Shown here piece after piece: positions 27,872 through 36,010 of a stretch of DNA of 64,000 nt. Source of the stretch: Elusimicrobiota bacterium (GTDB lineage Bacteria > Elusimicrobiota > Elusimicrobia > FEN-1173); contig JADKCG010000011.1 in assembly GCA_016714745.1 (NCBI GenBank), forward strand, positions 44,451 to 108,450, written 5' to 3'. The position numbers and the translations under genes are program-made. The notes under the pieces are model-generated. The model saw only the letters and a list, made by a program, of their open reading frames with translations, was not told the origin of the DNA and searched no databases. Position 1 is the first letter of the stretch; each line of letters starts with the position of its first letter.

Positions 27872-28943
27872 TTATGGTTTTCGGCGTGGTTTGGGGGGCT
27901 CTTTTTTTCCCATCAGAGCGAGTATTTCTCGGAACTCGCTGACGGCTTCATCCAAGTCGTCTTTGGCGGGTGGGGAAGGAGGAGGGAGATCGGGAAGAGC
28001 TTGGGCTGGGACAGTGGAGGCAGAGGTGGAGGGCATCTGGGGGATCGCCCATTCGTGGAGCGCTGTCTCTGGTGCCGGCGGCGGAGAGGGGGGGACGATG
28101 GGCGGCGGGATCACAGACCGCAGAGCCGCGGGGGAGAGAACAGGCGGAGTCTCAGGCGCGGGGATTTTGGGCGCGGGAACCGGGGGAACGGGAACCGCGG
28201 GAAGTTTCGGAGGGGCCTTTGGTTCGGGGAGCGGGGGGGGGTAGGCTTTGGGACGCGTCAGCTGAATCGCCATTTCGCCGATGCTTTGGGCCAATTCTGT
28301 CAACTCGTTTTTTCCTGAAAAAGCCGTCATGGCCAATCCTTTTTCCCCTCGCGCCACACGGTCCGCCCAAGCCCGCATGTTTTGAATGGGGCGAATCACC
28401 GCATGGGCCAGAGCCCATAGAAACGCTAAACCGAAGAACACCACCAACCCCAACCCCCCCATCAGTCCCAAATGGTTGCGTTGGAGTTCCCGAACCACTG
28501 TATTTTCAGATTGTACCTTGGCGTTTTGAACGCGGCGTTTGATGCCGTCAAATTTAATGAGCGCACCTCGGCTGTTCGGCGAAAATTCTTTTTCCACCAG
28601 GGCCATGGCTTGGACCCGTTTCCCCGGATTTCGTCCCCGTGGGCTTCCCCTTTTTAACCGCGCCCGCCCACTCCTCGAGCCGTTGCCGCGCTTGAGCGGA
28701 GACCTGCACGAGCTGAAGCCGCTCCGACTCATCTCCCAAAAGAACATAGCTCTCCAACAAACGCACTTGACGCACAAAAAAATACTCGATGTCCGTGACC
28801 GCGGCAAATGTTTTCATGGCTCGGCGGCCGTTCAGGAACGCCATTTCTTCACGCCGGACATTGATGAAACACCAAGCCATCACAACGCCCGACGACACAG
28901 CAAACAGCAAAGAAAACAAAATCACTTTCGATCGGATTCTCAC
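27872..28943 (-). CDS. HAMP-domain membrane protein with proline-rich tail (one frame slip)
   Basis: About 356 residues when bridged. First membrane helix at about 6-24, a periplasmic helical-bundle sensor region (about 25-160), second membrane helix (GLGLVVFFGLAFLWALAHAV), a HAMP linker beginning VIRPIQNMRAWADRVARGE, a short coiled segment, then a Pro/Ala-rich tail of about 90 residues ending in a helix and KKEPPKPRRKP. No kinase, chemoreceptor, cyclase or phosphatase domain follows the HAMP. The slip is near the C4 run at 28622-28625; removing one base joins KSG to KRVQAMALVEKEF. It overlaps the PorV-like gene by 4 bp (ATGA), so it is the last gene of the surface operon. Function unknown; perhaps a signal or tether for the export machinery. 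Confidence 0.6.
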
Positions 28944-30592
28944 GGCCGTCCCCCTCCGGATTCTTTTTTAAGTTTGGCGATCTCGTTGTAGACGTCAGAG
29001 AGGGTGATCCCCGTGGGACCATATTTCTTTAAGATCCGTTCCAAGAGCGAAAGCCGTTCGGCCTTGTCGGCCCCTTGAGCAACGGTCTTTTTATAAAAAT
29101 CCATGGTGATGCGATAATCTGTGGTCACCTGGGCCAGCTCGGAGTTCACCCGTTCCAATTCCTGAACCGCTGAAGTCACGTCGACCCCTTTGTTGTTGTA
29201 TTTCTCCAGAGTGGATTTCAGAAGGACCGACCGTTCCTCCAAACCCGCGCCGCGGGAAACGCGCGTGTTGTAGGCGCGCATGGCGGAATCGAAAGCGGTC
29301 GTGTATTCTTGGCGGGCTTTTTGCCGGGACAAACGTTCCCGTTCCTCGGACGTCAAACGCCGGTTGGGAACGACGACGCTGGTCACATTTGTTTTTTTCG
29401 CTTCTTCGAGGTCGGCTTTCAGCCGCTCCAGCTCCGCGGCGTAATCGCCCAACAGCTTGTTCCGCTCTTCTTTCACAAAAGCGGCTTCTGACTCCACCGC
29501 TCTCATCGCGGCTTCCGCGCGCGCCGTCGCCTCACGTTCCCGCTGAAGTTCTTCAGCCAGATCATCCTCGGATATGGCGTGGCCAAATTTAAAGGACAAG
29601 GACACGTTCTGCTGATTGCCCATCCCGTCCGCCGCGCCCAGGGGAATGGTGAACACGTAATCCAACACAAGCCCGCTCACCTCATAGCCGCCCCCAAAAT
29701 TCACTTGACGAAAATCCCGCCCCCGACCCCCGCCCCCCCGCGGAGAGAAAGCAGACCATACCGTTTGAATCCCCATTGTCGTTCTCCACCGAAATGAAGC
29801 CGGGTATCTGACTGGCTCTGTAAATAGGTCCGCTGACTGACCTCCACGCTGATTTTGCTGTATGTTTTGTCAAATACCGCGCCGATTCGAGTGATCATGG
29901 GAAGTCGCAATGTTTGCGAGAGTCCCATGTCCGGCCGGTTGGCGTTCTCAAAAGACAGCCCCGCCCGAAATCGCGACGAGAGGGCGTAGAGACCGCCCAG
30001 ATCCACACCCACAGCGGATTTACCGTGGCCGTTTTTAAACACCGGATCCTCCGCAAACGTCCGGGCGCCGGGGTCGTTGCCCGAAAACCCATTTAAGGTA
30101 TCGGCATTTTGACCGAAGGTGCGATCCAACTTTTAAGCCCACCCCTAAGGCCAGCCTGTCCGATAAAAAGGGACGGCCGTAGGCAAGGGTTATCGTCCGT
30201 TCTTTGAAGAGACTATCCACCCGGAACTCATGATATCCAACGCCAAACCCGCCCCACCGTCCGTCCGCGGGAAGTGGGAGCGCCGCGCCAACGAACGTTT
30301 GCGCCGTTTTGCTCTGGTCCGAGAGGCCTGGGAACGGCCGCGCGTAGTAAGCCGTGACCTCGGAACGGTACAAGCTCGCCAACCCCGCTGGGTTGTAGTA
30401 CAAACTATGGACATCGTCCGCCACCGCGGTAAAGGCTTCCCCCAAGGCCGCCGGCCGGGCACCAACGGGGAATTCGTCGAAAGCGAACAACGGACCCGAG
30501 AAGAGGAGAGCGGTGAAGGGCCACAAAAGAATCGTTTTCATCCCCCCCCTGAGAGGACGACGAAACACCCTTTTCGCTCGAAGCAAGTTCAT
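28940..30592 (-). CDS. PorV/PorQ-like outer-membrane barrel with C-terminal coiled coil (two frame slips)
   Basis: About 550 residues when bridged. Signal peptide (ILLWPFTALLFSGPLFAFDEF), then PorV-type hallmarks GARPAALGEAFTAVADD, LYYNPAGLASLYRSEVTAYY, and beta strands through RYGLLSLRGGAGVG and YEVSGLVLDYVFTIPLG to SLSFKFG (about residue 330-345). A periplasm-sized coiled coil of about 190 residues follows (Glu/Ala/Arg-rich heptads). Slips near 30126-30131 and in the C-runs at 29717-29740 cancel in length. PorV proteins shuttle type IX secretion substrates to the surface in Bacteroidota. The coiled-coil tail is unusual for that family. ATG 30592 overlaps the upstream stop; an internal ATG at 30541 is an alternative. 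Confidence 0.7.
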
Positions 30593-30984
30593 CGGGCCAC
30601 CACCACAACACCGCTTAAGACAGAACCTTCACCGTCGATTTTGTAAACGTAGGGGCCGGACGGGACCCTGTTGCCGTTCTCGTCGCGACCGTCCCAAACA
30701 AAGCTGTCGGGTGTGGGGATATTGTCAGACACGGCAACGAGCGACGCCACGTGGGACCCAGACATATCAATAATAACACCAGAGACTTGGGCCAAACGGG
30801 GGTTATCCACCTTAAAATAAACCACATCATTGATTCCGTCGCCATTGGGGGAGAAGATGCGGGGAAAGACATCCGTGTCCGGGTTAAGGGACAAACAAAT
30901 CCCCACCGCGGGCGCGGCGAGGATCGTCAAAATAATCCCTAAAAATAACATCATACGTGTGTCGATCATTGTTGTCAGTCTCAT
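30589..30984 (-). CDS. Small secreted FlgD/CHU_C-like Ig-domain protein
   Basis: About 131 residues from ATG 30984. Signal peptide (MMLFLGIILTILAAPAVG) followed by a single Ig-like domain with the pattern FSPNGDGINDVVYF, IIDMSGSHVASL, WDGRDENGNRVPSGPYVY, ending GVVVVAR. That pattern is shared by FlgD Ig-like domains and gliding-motility-type (CHU_C) C-terminal sorting domains, and here it makes up the whole mature protein. The same domain ends the next gene upstream (30992-32599). It starts 7 bp after that gene and overlaps the PorV-like gene by 4 bp. Confidence 0.75.
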   Translation of the reverse strand: MRLTTMIDTRMMLFLGIILTILAAPAVGICLSLNPDTDVFPRIFSPNGDGINDVVYFKVDNPRLAQVSGVIIDMSGSHVASLVAVSDNIPTPDSFVWDGRDENGNRVPSGPYVYKIDGEGSVLSGVVVVAR

Positions 30985-30991
30985 AAATGAA

Positions 30992-32599
30992 TCAGCGGGC
31001 GATAACCATCGTCCCTGTGATGGTTTTTCCCTCCCCCTTGATCTGATATATGTATACACCCGGAGGCACGCTCTGTCCAGAGGAATCTCGGCCGTCCCAT
31101 GTCAGGGTATCCTCCGTGGGCGCGCCTGAGCCAGCGGGGCGGAGAACGCCCACTTCGGCCCCTCCCATATCGATGATTCGTCCGCTCACAGAAGACTGTT
31201 TCGGGTTTTGAATCACGAAATAGATCAGATCGTTAATTCCGTCCCCGTTCGGCGAGAAGATCTGAGGGAAGACCGCGGCCTTATCCAGCGTCAGTTCTGT
31301 CGCCACATCAAATTGACGAATTTGGTAGACCCCTTGAACCGCCGTATTAAACGATACCGTCAGGTCTCCCGCGCCCACCCCCCTCTCTTCAACATTCGCT
31401 TGCGCCACTTTGACCCATGTGGCGCCGTTCCACCACAAGACCCCCATCTTATTTTTATCCAAGCCGCCGTTTCCACCTTGATAATTGAGGACCACCGTCA
31501 TTTGAGGACGGGACAGGACCATCTCTTTCGGCGCGGGAACACCGTTGGGTTCGCGCAAACAAAGCGTGTAAGTGGCTCGGGTCCGGCTCCCCCCCGCGTT
31601 GGCCAGTGACGAAGTCTCCGGCTCCACACAGAGAAGGAAATTCTTTTGGCTGGTCTTAAGTTCCGGGATCAGCCCTTCCGGCACAAAGGCCCGGCTGTAC
31701 GTCCCGTTTTGGGCAGTGCCGGTTTGTCCCAGGAACCGCTGAGGCGTGACGTGAAGGAAATTGGAACGCGCGATCGCGGACGTTCGTCCGGTTGTATCAA
31801 CGGCAACAATGAGGAAATAGGTATCGGCCGCTGGGGTCGGAATGTCCACAGAGAGTGGGCCAGCCATGGGAACCGATGCGAAGACCGTGCTGGACGCCGC
31901 GAAATCGAATAAGCTCGGAGAACGATACACCTCGTATGAAGCCAAATCCATGATGGGCGTGCCGTCCTCATTTTGAGTGACGGCCGGCCAGGTAATGGTG
32001 TAGCCAGGGGTTGTGCGGGTGACCACAAACCCAGCGACGGGAGCCGGAGGCTTGGTATCGCCCAGGCTCTTCGTATAAACAAAAGCTTGTAGGACCGGAG
32101 TGGCCGCCTTTGTATCAATCGGCGACGAATTTCCTTTAAGATCAACGCTCTCGAGCGCAAACCAATAGGAAGTGCCGGGAGTTAAGTTGGCCTGCATGGT
32201 TTCAGCGTTTCCAGGATCCGCCGGAATTGACGGTGGGGATCCCGCCGTCAACGCTTTGTTCCACCAGGTCGTTGTGCTCCCACCGCCCGCCATTTCGCTG
32301 GAGATGGAGAAGGTGGCGTATTTCACGGTATAAGAGTTGACCGGGGCGGTTGTTGTGAACAACCACCCGTTATCTTCAGGCGCTGTCCATGTGAGAATAA
32401 CTTCACCAGGCACGATCGTGGCCAGCGCGGCCAAATCGAGCACAGCGTCAGGCGCGAAGGTGTCGTTGATGTTGATGGTGAGGTTGAGGTCTTCCGTGAG
32501 CGCGGCCCTCCCAGGCACCGCCCCCAAAGACAAAAGGACTCCGAGGGTCGCCCACAGCGACCCACGCAGGACTTTCATCAAAGCCTCGTTCCTCTTCAC
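30992..32599 (-). CDS. Secreted fibronectin-III protein with FlgD/CHU_C-like C-terminal domain
   Basis: A 535-residue exported protein. Signal peptide (about 1-33, ending PGRAA), two FN3-like modules (about 45-175 and 180-285; TPGTSYWFALESVDLKGN, YEVYRSPSLFDF), an intermediate beta region, and a C-terminal Ig domain with FSPNGDGINDLIYF, IIDMGGAEVGVL and WDGRDSSGQSVPPGVYIYQI ending MVIAR. The last 80 residues are close to the small protein downstream. By analogy to type IX (type B) sorting signals, the terminal domain could direct surface export through the nearby PorV-like protein. Function otherwise unknown. Confidence 0.75.
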   Translation of the reverse strand: MKRNEALMKVLRGSLWATLGVLLSLGAVPGRAALTEDLNLTININDTFAPDAVLDLAALATIVPGEVILTWTAPEDNGWLFTTTAPVNSYTVKYATFSISSEMAGGGSTTTWWNKALTAGSPPSIPADPGNAETMQANLTPGTSYWFALESVDLKGNSSPIDTKAATPVLQAFVYTKSLGDTKPPAPVAGFVVTRTTPGYTITWPAVTQNEDGTPIMDLASYEVYRSPSLFDFAASSTVFASVPMAGPLSVDIPTPAADTYFLIVAVDTTGRTSAIARSNFLHVTPQRFLGQTGTAQNGTYSRAFVPEGLIPELKTSQKNFLLCVEPETSSLANAGGSRTRATYTLCLREPNGVPAPKEMVLSRPQMTVVLNYQGGNGGLDKNKMGVLWWNGATWVKVAQANVEERGVGAGDLTVSFNTAVQGVYQIRQFDVATELTLDKAAVFPQIFSPNGDGINDLIYFVIQNPKQSSVSGRIIDMGGAEVGVLRPAGSGAPTEDTLTWDGRDSSGQSVPPGVYIYQIKGEGKTITGTMVIAR

Positions 32600-32623
32600 G
32601 GCACTCTTAACCTCCTCTCAATA

Positions 32624-33535
32624 TTACTCGGTGGTCACGAAGACCCTTGAAAATATGCTCAGGGGGAAGTCATATCCGTCCATCTCCGCTTGAATGAGGA
32701 AAAGGAATTTCTTTCCTTTGTTCTCCGGAATGTCCGGGATTGTCAACGTCAGGTCTGTCCCCTTGATCTGATCCGGTTTAATTTTCATGCGAGGCGATGT
32801 GATGTTCAACCACGCCGGATCCGGGACATCCCATCCTGTTTCTTTCTGGGTGTTGTCGGTGCGAACGCTGGTCAACTTCAGCTTAACGGGATCGTTGCCT
32901 CGGTTTGTCACCTTTAAGAGAATATTTTTCATTCCCTTTAACGTAACAGGTTTCCCGAGCGGAACATTCTCCAACCGGTTGACCGTCGGTGTCAGGGCCA
33001 GGTCCAAAGCGCCCAGAACCATGCGTTTCTTCTCTTTTTTGGCCGAGGAGGGACCCATCGCTCCAACGGTGAACCGAATGAAGCTGTTGATGGCCACGGC
33101 GATTTCTTCCGGTCCCTCGGATCCCGCATGAATGTTCACCTGGAAGTGGCGTCCGATCAGTTTCGGATCATTGGGCACCGAGAGAATCACTTCCGCGCTG
33201 GCCAGATCACCGGCGCCCAACTTGAAACGGTTCGGAATAATTTTCAACCATTCCGGATTGGGGATCGGCTCGAAATCCAATTTTGCTCCCGCAGGGCCGG
33301 GAACAGGGATTTCGGGAACCACGCTCACTTCGATGGGGTAATCCGAGCCGTTAATGAGCACATAGGGCACGCCCCGAATCTGACGGATATTGATGTCAGA
33401 CCCCGGCTGAACGTTTTCCATCTCAATCTCAGGAAACCGAACGGCCAGGGACAACTTTCCCCATGCGGTCGATCCCAAAAGAAAGAAGACGCCCAGAACC
33501 CATCCACACTGAATTCGTCCTAATTTATTGCCCAT
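32624..33535 (-). CDS. Secreted protein with duplicated Ig-like domains
   Basis: A 303-residue exported protein with a signal peptide (about 1-26, VLGVFFLLGSTAWG). The mature part looks like an internal duplication: NPEWLKIIPNRFKLGAGD with LIGRHFQVNIHAG in the first half and DPAWLNITSPRMKIKPDQ with GKKFLFLIQAEMDG in the second. That is the strand pattern of COG1470/DUF916-like or chaperone-like Ig domains that accompany exported fibre or WxL-type proteins. No named family can be assigned. It sits between the triplicated proteins and the FN3 protein in the same operon and ends 24 bp before the latter, suggesting a common surface assembly. Confidence 0.65.
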   Translation of the reverse strand: MGNKLGRIQCGWVLGVFFLLGSTAWGKLSLAVRFPEIEMENVQPGSDINIRQIRGVPYVLINGSDYPIEVSVVPEIPVPGPAGAKLDFEPIPNPEWLKIIPNRFKLGAGDLASAEVILSVPNDPKLIGRHFQVNIHAGSEGPEEIAVAINSFIRFTVGAMGPSSAKKEKKRMVLGALDLALTPTVNRLENVPLGKPVTLKGMKNILLKVTNRGNDPVKLKLTSVRTDNTQKETGWDVPDPAWLNITSPRMKIKPDQIKGTDLTLTIPDIPENKGKKFLFLIQAEMDGYDFPLSIFSRVFVTTE

Positions 33536-33688
33536 GCGATTTCTCCTTCATCTCGTCGTTGTCATTTCGCATTCGAGACGCTCTTCTCGGTTCGCTCAGA
33601 AAGACAACCGCCAGGTCAGACGCTTCAACGTCCTCTCTAAAACGGCGTTCTTGCAAAACCGAAACGCGATCCCTTCTGCGAGAGAGTC

Positions 33689-34228
33689 TTAGTTGGCCGA
33701 TACCTCCACGGTAAACGACCGCAGGGTCATGATGGTCGACGAGGTCGGCATGTCGATCTTAAACCACAGACCGCGGGTCGTCGTCGCGTTGAACACAGAA
33801 CCGTCTTGGTCGCCGGAATACACAGCGCCAACGCCCGTGGCCAACACCGCCGACCCTTGCGTCACCACATCGTCGTTCGCGAGGAAGTTGCCCGCCGCCG
33901 GCGCCACCGAGTTAAACAACGCCCGCAGGTTATAGCGGTCCGCTCCGACCGTCGAACTCGACGTCCACACGCCGTCCGCCGTCTTGATCCGCAGTCCCAA
34001 CGTTTCGGGAACTGTCCCGTTGTTGGTCACGGTCACTGACGAACTCACGTTGTCAACGGACCCCAAGGTGAGCGTGCCGAGGGCCAACGTTCCCGTCGAC
34101 AAGGTCAAGCTCTTCGATCCGTTCGGCGTCACGGTGAGGATCAAGTCCGCCGTCGTTGCCGCTTTCACTCCTGAACCAAACAGCATGAGGCTTCCCAAAA
34201 CAAGAAGCCCGGTGAGTGTTTTTTTCAT
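33689..34228 (-). CDS. Tandem secreted surface protein, copy 1 (operon-distal)
   Basis: A 179-residue exported protein of unknown family. Signal peptide MKKTLTGLLVLGSLMLFGSG-VKA, then an all-beta mature domain: an N-terminal Thr/Ser/Leu-rich half (LTLSTGTLALGTLTLGSV, SSSVTVTNNGTVPETLGLRI) and a C-terminal half with TADGVWTSSSTVGADRY, FNATTTRGLWFKIDMPTS and the ending SFTVEVSAN. One of three copies with a 617-bp period. Differs from copy 2 by very few residues (for example GSK/GTK, VDN/VNN). AAGGAG precedes the ATG. Nearly identical tandem copies suggest dosage of an abundant structural protein. Confidence 0.8.
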   Translation of the reverse strand: MKKTLTGLLVLGSLMLFGSGVKAATTADLILTVTPNGSKSLTLSTGTLALGTLTLGSVDNVSSSVTVTNNGTVPETLGLRIKTADGVWTSSSTVGADRYNLRALFNSVAPAAGNFLANDDVVTQGSAVLATGVGAVYSGDQDGSVFNATTTRGLWFKIDMPTSSTIMTLRSFTVEVSAN

Positions 34229-34239
34229 TGTGTGTCTCC

Positions 34240-34294
34240 TTAGTTGGCTGCTACGTCCACGGTAAACGACCGCAGGGATGAGTATTCTTTTCAT
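34240..34294 (-). pseudogene. Deletion remnant of a paralogue between copies 1 and 2
   Basis: A 55-bp relic with its own Shine-Dalgarno: ATGAAAAGAATACTC is joined out of frame to CTGCGGTCGTTTACCGTGGA and the final VAAN-stop, that is, the start and the end of a related gene with the middle deleted. The same relic recurs at 34857-34911 between copies 2 and 3, so the deletion predates the duplication. Confidence 0.7.
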
Positions 34295-34305
34295 TGTCTG
34301 TCTCC

Positions 34306-34845
34306 TTAGTTGGCTGATACTTCCACGGTAAACGACCGCAGGGTCATGATGGTCGACGAGGTCGGCATGTCGATCTTAAACCACAGACCGCGGGTCGTCG
34401 TCGCGTTGAACACAGAACCGTCTTGGTCGCCGGAATACACAGCGCCAACGCCCGTGGCCAACACCGCCGACCCTTGCGTCACCACATCGTCGTTCGCGAG
34501 GAAGTTGCCCGCCGCCGGCGCCACCGAGTTAAACAACGCCCGCAGGTTATAGCGGTCCGCTCCGACCGTCGAACTCGACGTCCACACGCCGTCCGCCGTC
34601 TTGATCCGCAGTCCCAACGTTTCGGGAACTGTCCCGTTGTTGGTCACGGTCACTGACGAACTGACGTTGTTAACGGACCCCAAGGTGAGCGTGCCGAGGG
34701 CCAACGTCCCCGTCGACAAGGTCAAGCTCTTCGTTCCGTTCGGCGTCACGGTGAGGATCAAGTCCGCCGTCGTTGCCGCTTTCACTCCTGAACCAAACAG
34801 CATGAGGCTTCCCAAAACAAGAAGCCCGGTGAGTGTTTTTTTCAT
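34306..34845 (-). CDS. Tandem secreted surface protein, copy 2
   Basis: A 179-residue protein, almost identical to copy 1 at DNA level and exactly 617 bp from it. Same signal peptide and beta domain; the motif GDQDGSVFNATTTRGLWF is unchanged. Complete and in frame. The short space before copy 3 contains the paralogue relic (34857-34911). As copy 1 and copy 2 are this similar, recent duplication or gene conversion is likely (inference). Confidence 0.8.
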   Translation of the reverse strand: MKKTLTGLLVLGSLMLFGSGVKAATTADLILTVTPNGTKSLTLSTGTLALGTLTLGSVNNVSSSVTVTNNGTVPETLGLRIKTADGVWTSSSTVGADRYNLRALFNSVAPAAGNFLANDDVVTQGSAVLATGVGAVYSGDQDGSVFNATTTRGLWFKIDMPTSSTIMTLRSFTVEVSAN

Positions 34846-34922
34846 TGTGTGTCTCCTTAGTTGGCTGATACTTCCACGGTAAACGACCGCAGGGATGAGT
34901 ATTCTTTTCATTGTCTGTCTCC

Positions 34923-35463
34923 TTAGTTGGCTGATACTTCCACGGTAAACGACCGCAGGGTCATGATGGGCGACGAGGTCGGCATGTCGATCTTAAACCA
35001 CAGACCGCGGGTCGTCGTCGCGTTGAACACAGAACCGTCTTGGTCGCCGGAATACACAGCGCCAACGCCCGTGGCCAACACCGCCGACCCTTGCGTCACC
35101 ACATCGTCGTTCGCGAGGAAGTTGCCCGCCGCCGGCGCCACCGAGTTAAACAACGCCCGCAGGTTATAGCGGTCCGCTCCGACCGTCGAACTCGACGTCC
35201 ACACGCCGTCCGCCGTCTTGATCCGCAGTCCCAACGTTTCGGGGAACTGTCCCGTTGTTGGTCACGGTCACTGACGAACTGACGTTGTTAACGGACCCCA
35301 AGGTGAGCGTGCCGAGGGCCAACGTCCCCGTCGACAAGGTCAAGCTCTTCGTTCCGTTCGGCGTCACGGTGAGGATCAAGTCCGCCGTCGTCGCCGCTTT
35401 CACTCCTGAACCAAACAGCATGAGGCTTCCCAAAACGAGAAGCCCGGTGAGTATTTTTTTCAT
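34923..35463 (-). CDS. Tandem secreted surface protein, copy 3 (promoter-proximal, one frame slip)
   Basis: Same protein as copies 1 and 2 (starts MKKILTG) but carries a G4 run at 35241-35244 where both other copies have G3. The extra base puts the first 90 or so codons out of frame with the remainder; without it the product is 179 residues. The copy therefore may be a pseudogene or simply misread. GGAGG precedes the ATG at 35463, and the promoter at 35538-35566 lies 75 bp upstream, so this is the first gene of the operon. Confidence 0.75.
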
Positions 35464-35537
35464 TGTGTTCCTCCTGTTGTTTATGATTTTGTGCCTTCAA
35501 TTTCGGCCAACCCCTAAGGTTCCGATTGACCTTCTTC

Positions 35538-35566
35538 TATATACCCCCAAAATACCCACTTTTCAA
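35538..35566 (-). promoter_or_regulatory. Strong sigma-70-type promoter of the surface operon
   Basis: On the minus strand TTGAAA (35566-35561), 17-bp spacer, TATATA (35543-35538). It stands in an AT-rich stretch in an otherwise GC-rich region. Predicted transcript start about 35531, giving a leader of about 68 bases before the ATG of copy 3. The same transcript could run through eight genes to 27872. Confidence 0.7.
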
Positions 35567-36010
35567 GGCTTTTTTTATAAATTTAACAATCAATTTAAAG
35601 CTGTAAATATAGATCGATTATTGTTTTTAATAATACCCGACATTGTCTCGGCCCTGTTTGGTTCCGGATTGTTTGAGAAATGGATATTGTTGGTATATTT
35701 TTGCCGCTATTGGTTTTGTGATTGGTTGTCCGTAACGGCGGTTCGAATGCTGGAGGGAGAAAAATTTTATGGATTTTATGGCACGGGATTGCGACCGCGC
35801 CAGCGGAAGTTCCGCAGGGGAGCGACCGGCCCGTGAGAGGAACGGGCGCTGTGAGAATCCCGTTTTTGTTTGGACCCGGACTTTGCAATAGGCGCCAGCA
35901 CCGAGAGGAAGAAGCCGGTGACTGTTGCGACGAGAAACGCGAAAGCGGTGCGGTGTCTACGGCTGAGAAAAAGTCCCAGATTCTTCGTCTTGAAAAATCG
36001 GGGTGAAGCC
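35567..36010. other. Intergenic region between surface operon and thiI
   Basis: 444 bp without a credible gene. 35567-35760 is AT-rich. 35790-35836 holds a structured element (GACCGCGCCAGCGGAAG, then GGGAGCGACCGGCCCG) that recurs at 43432-43475. A hydrophobic minus-strand frame at about 35790-36000 lacks any ATG, GTG or TTG start, so it is not called. I see no RNA gene. Confidence 0.5.

Noticed and set aside
27822..28542. Rightward Gly/Arg-rich frames opposite the HAMP gene
   Set aside because: Shadows of the Pro/Ala-rich tail on the other strand; no start signal or family motif.
33689..34911. N-terminally extended versions of the tandem genes starting MKRILIPAVVYRG
   Set aside because: The extension is the translated 55-bp paralogue relic; the signal peptide and Shine-Dalgarno support the later MKKTLTG start.
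35790..36000. Hydrophobic minus-strand frame after thiI
   Set aside because: Has a plausible membrane helix but no ATG, GTG or TTG start in frame, and it runs through the structured repeat; likely chance.
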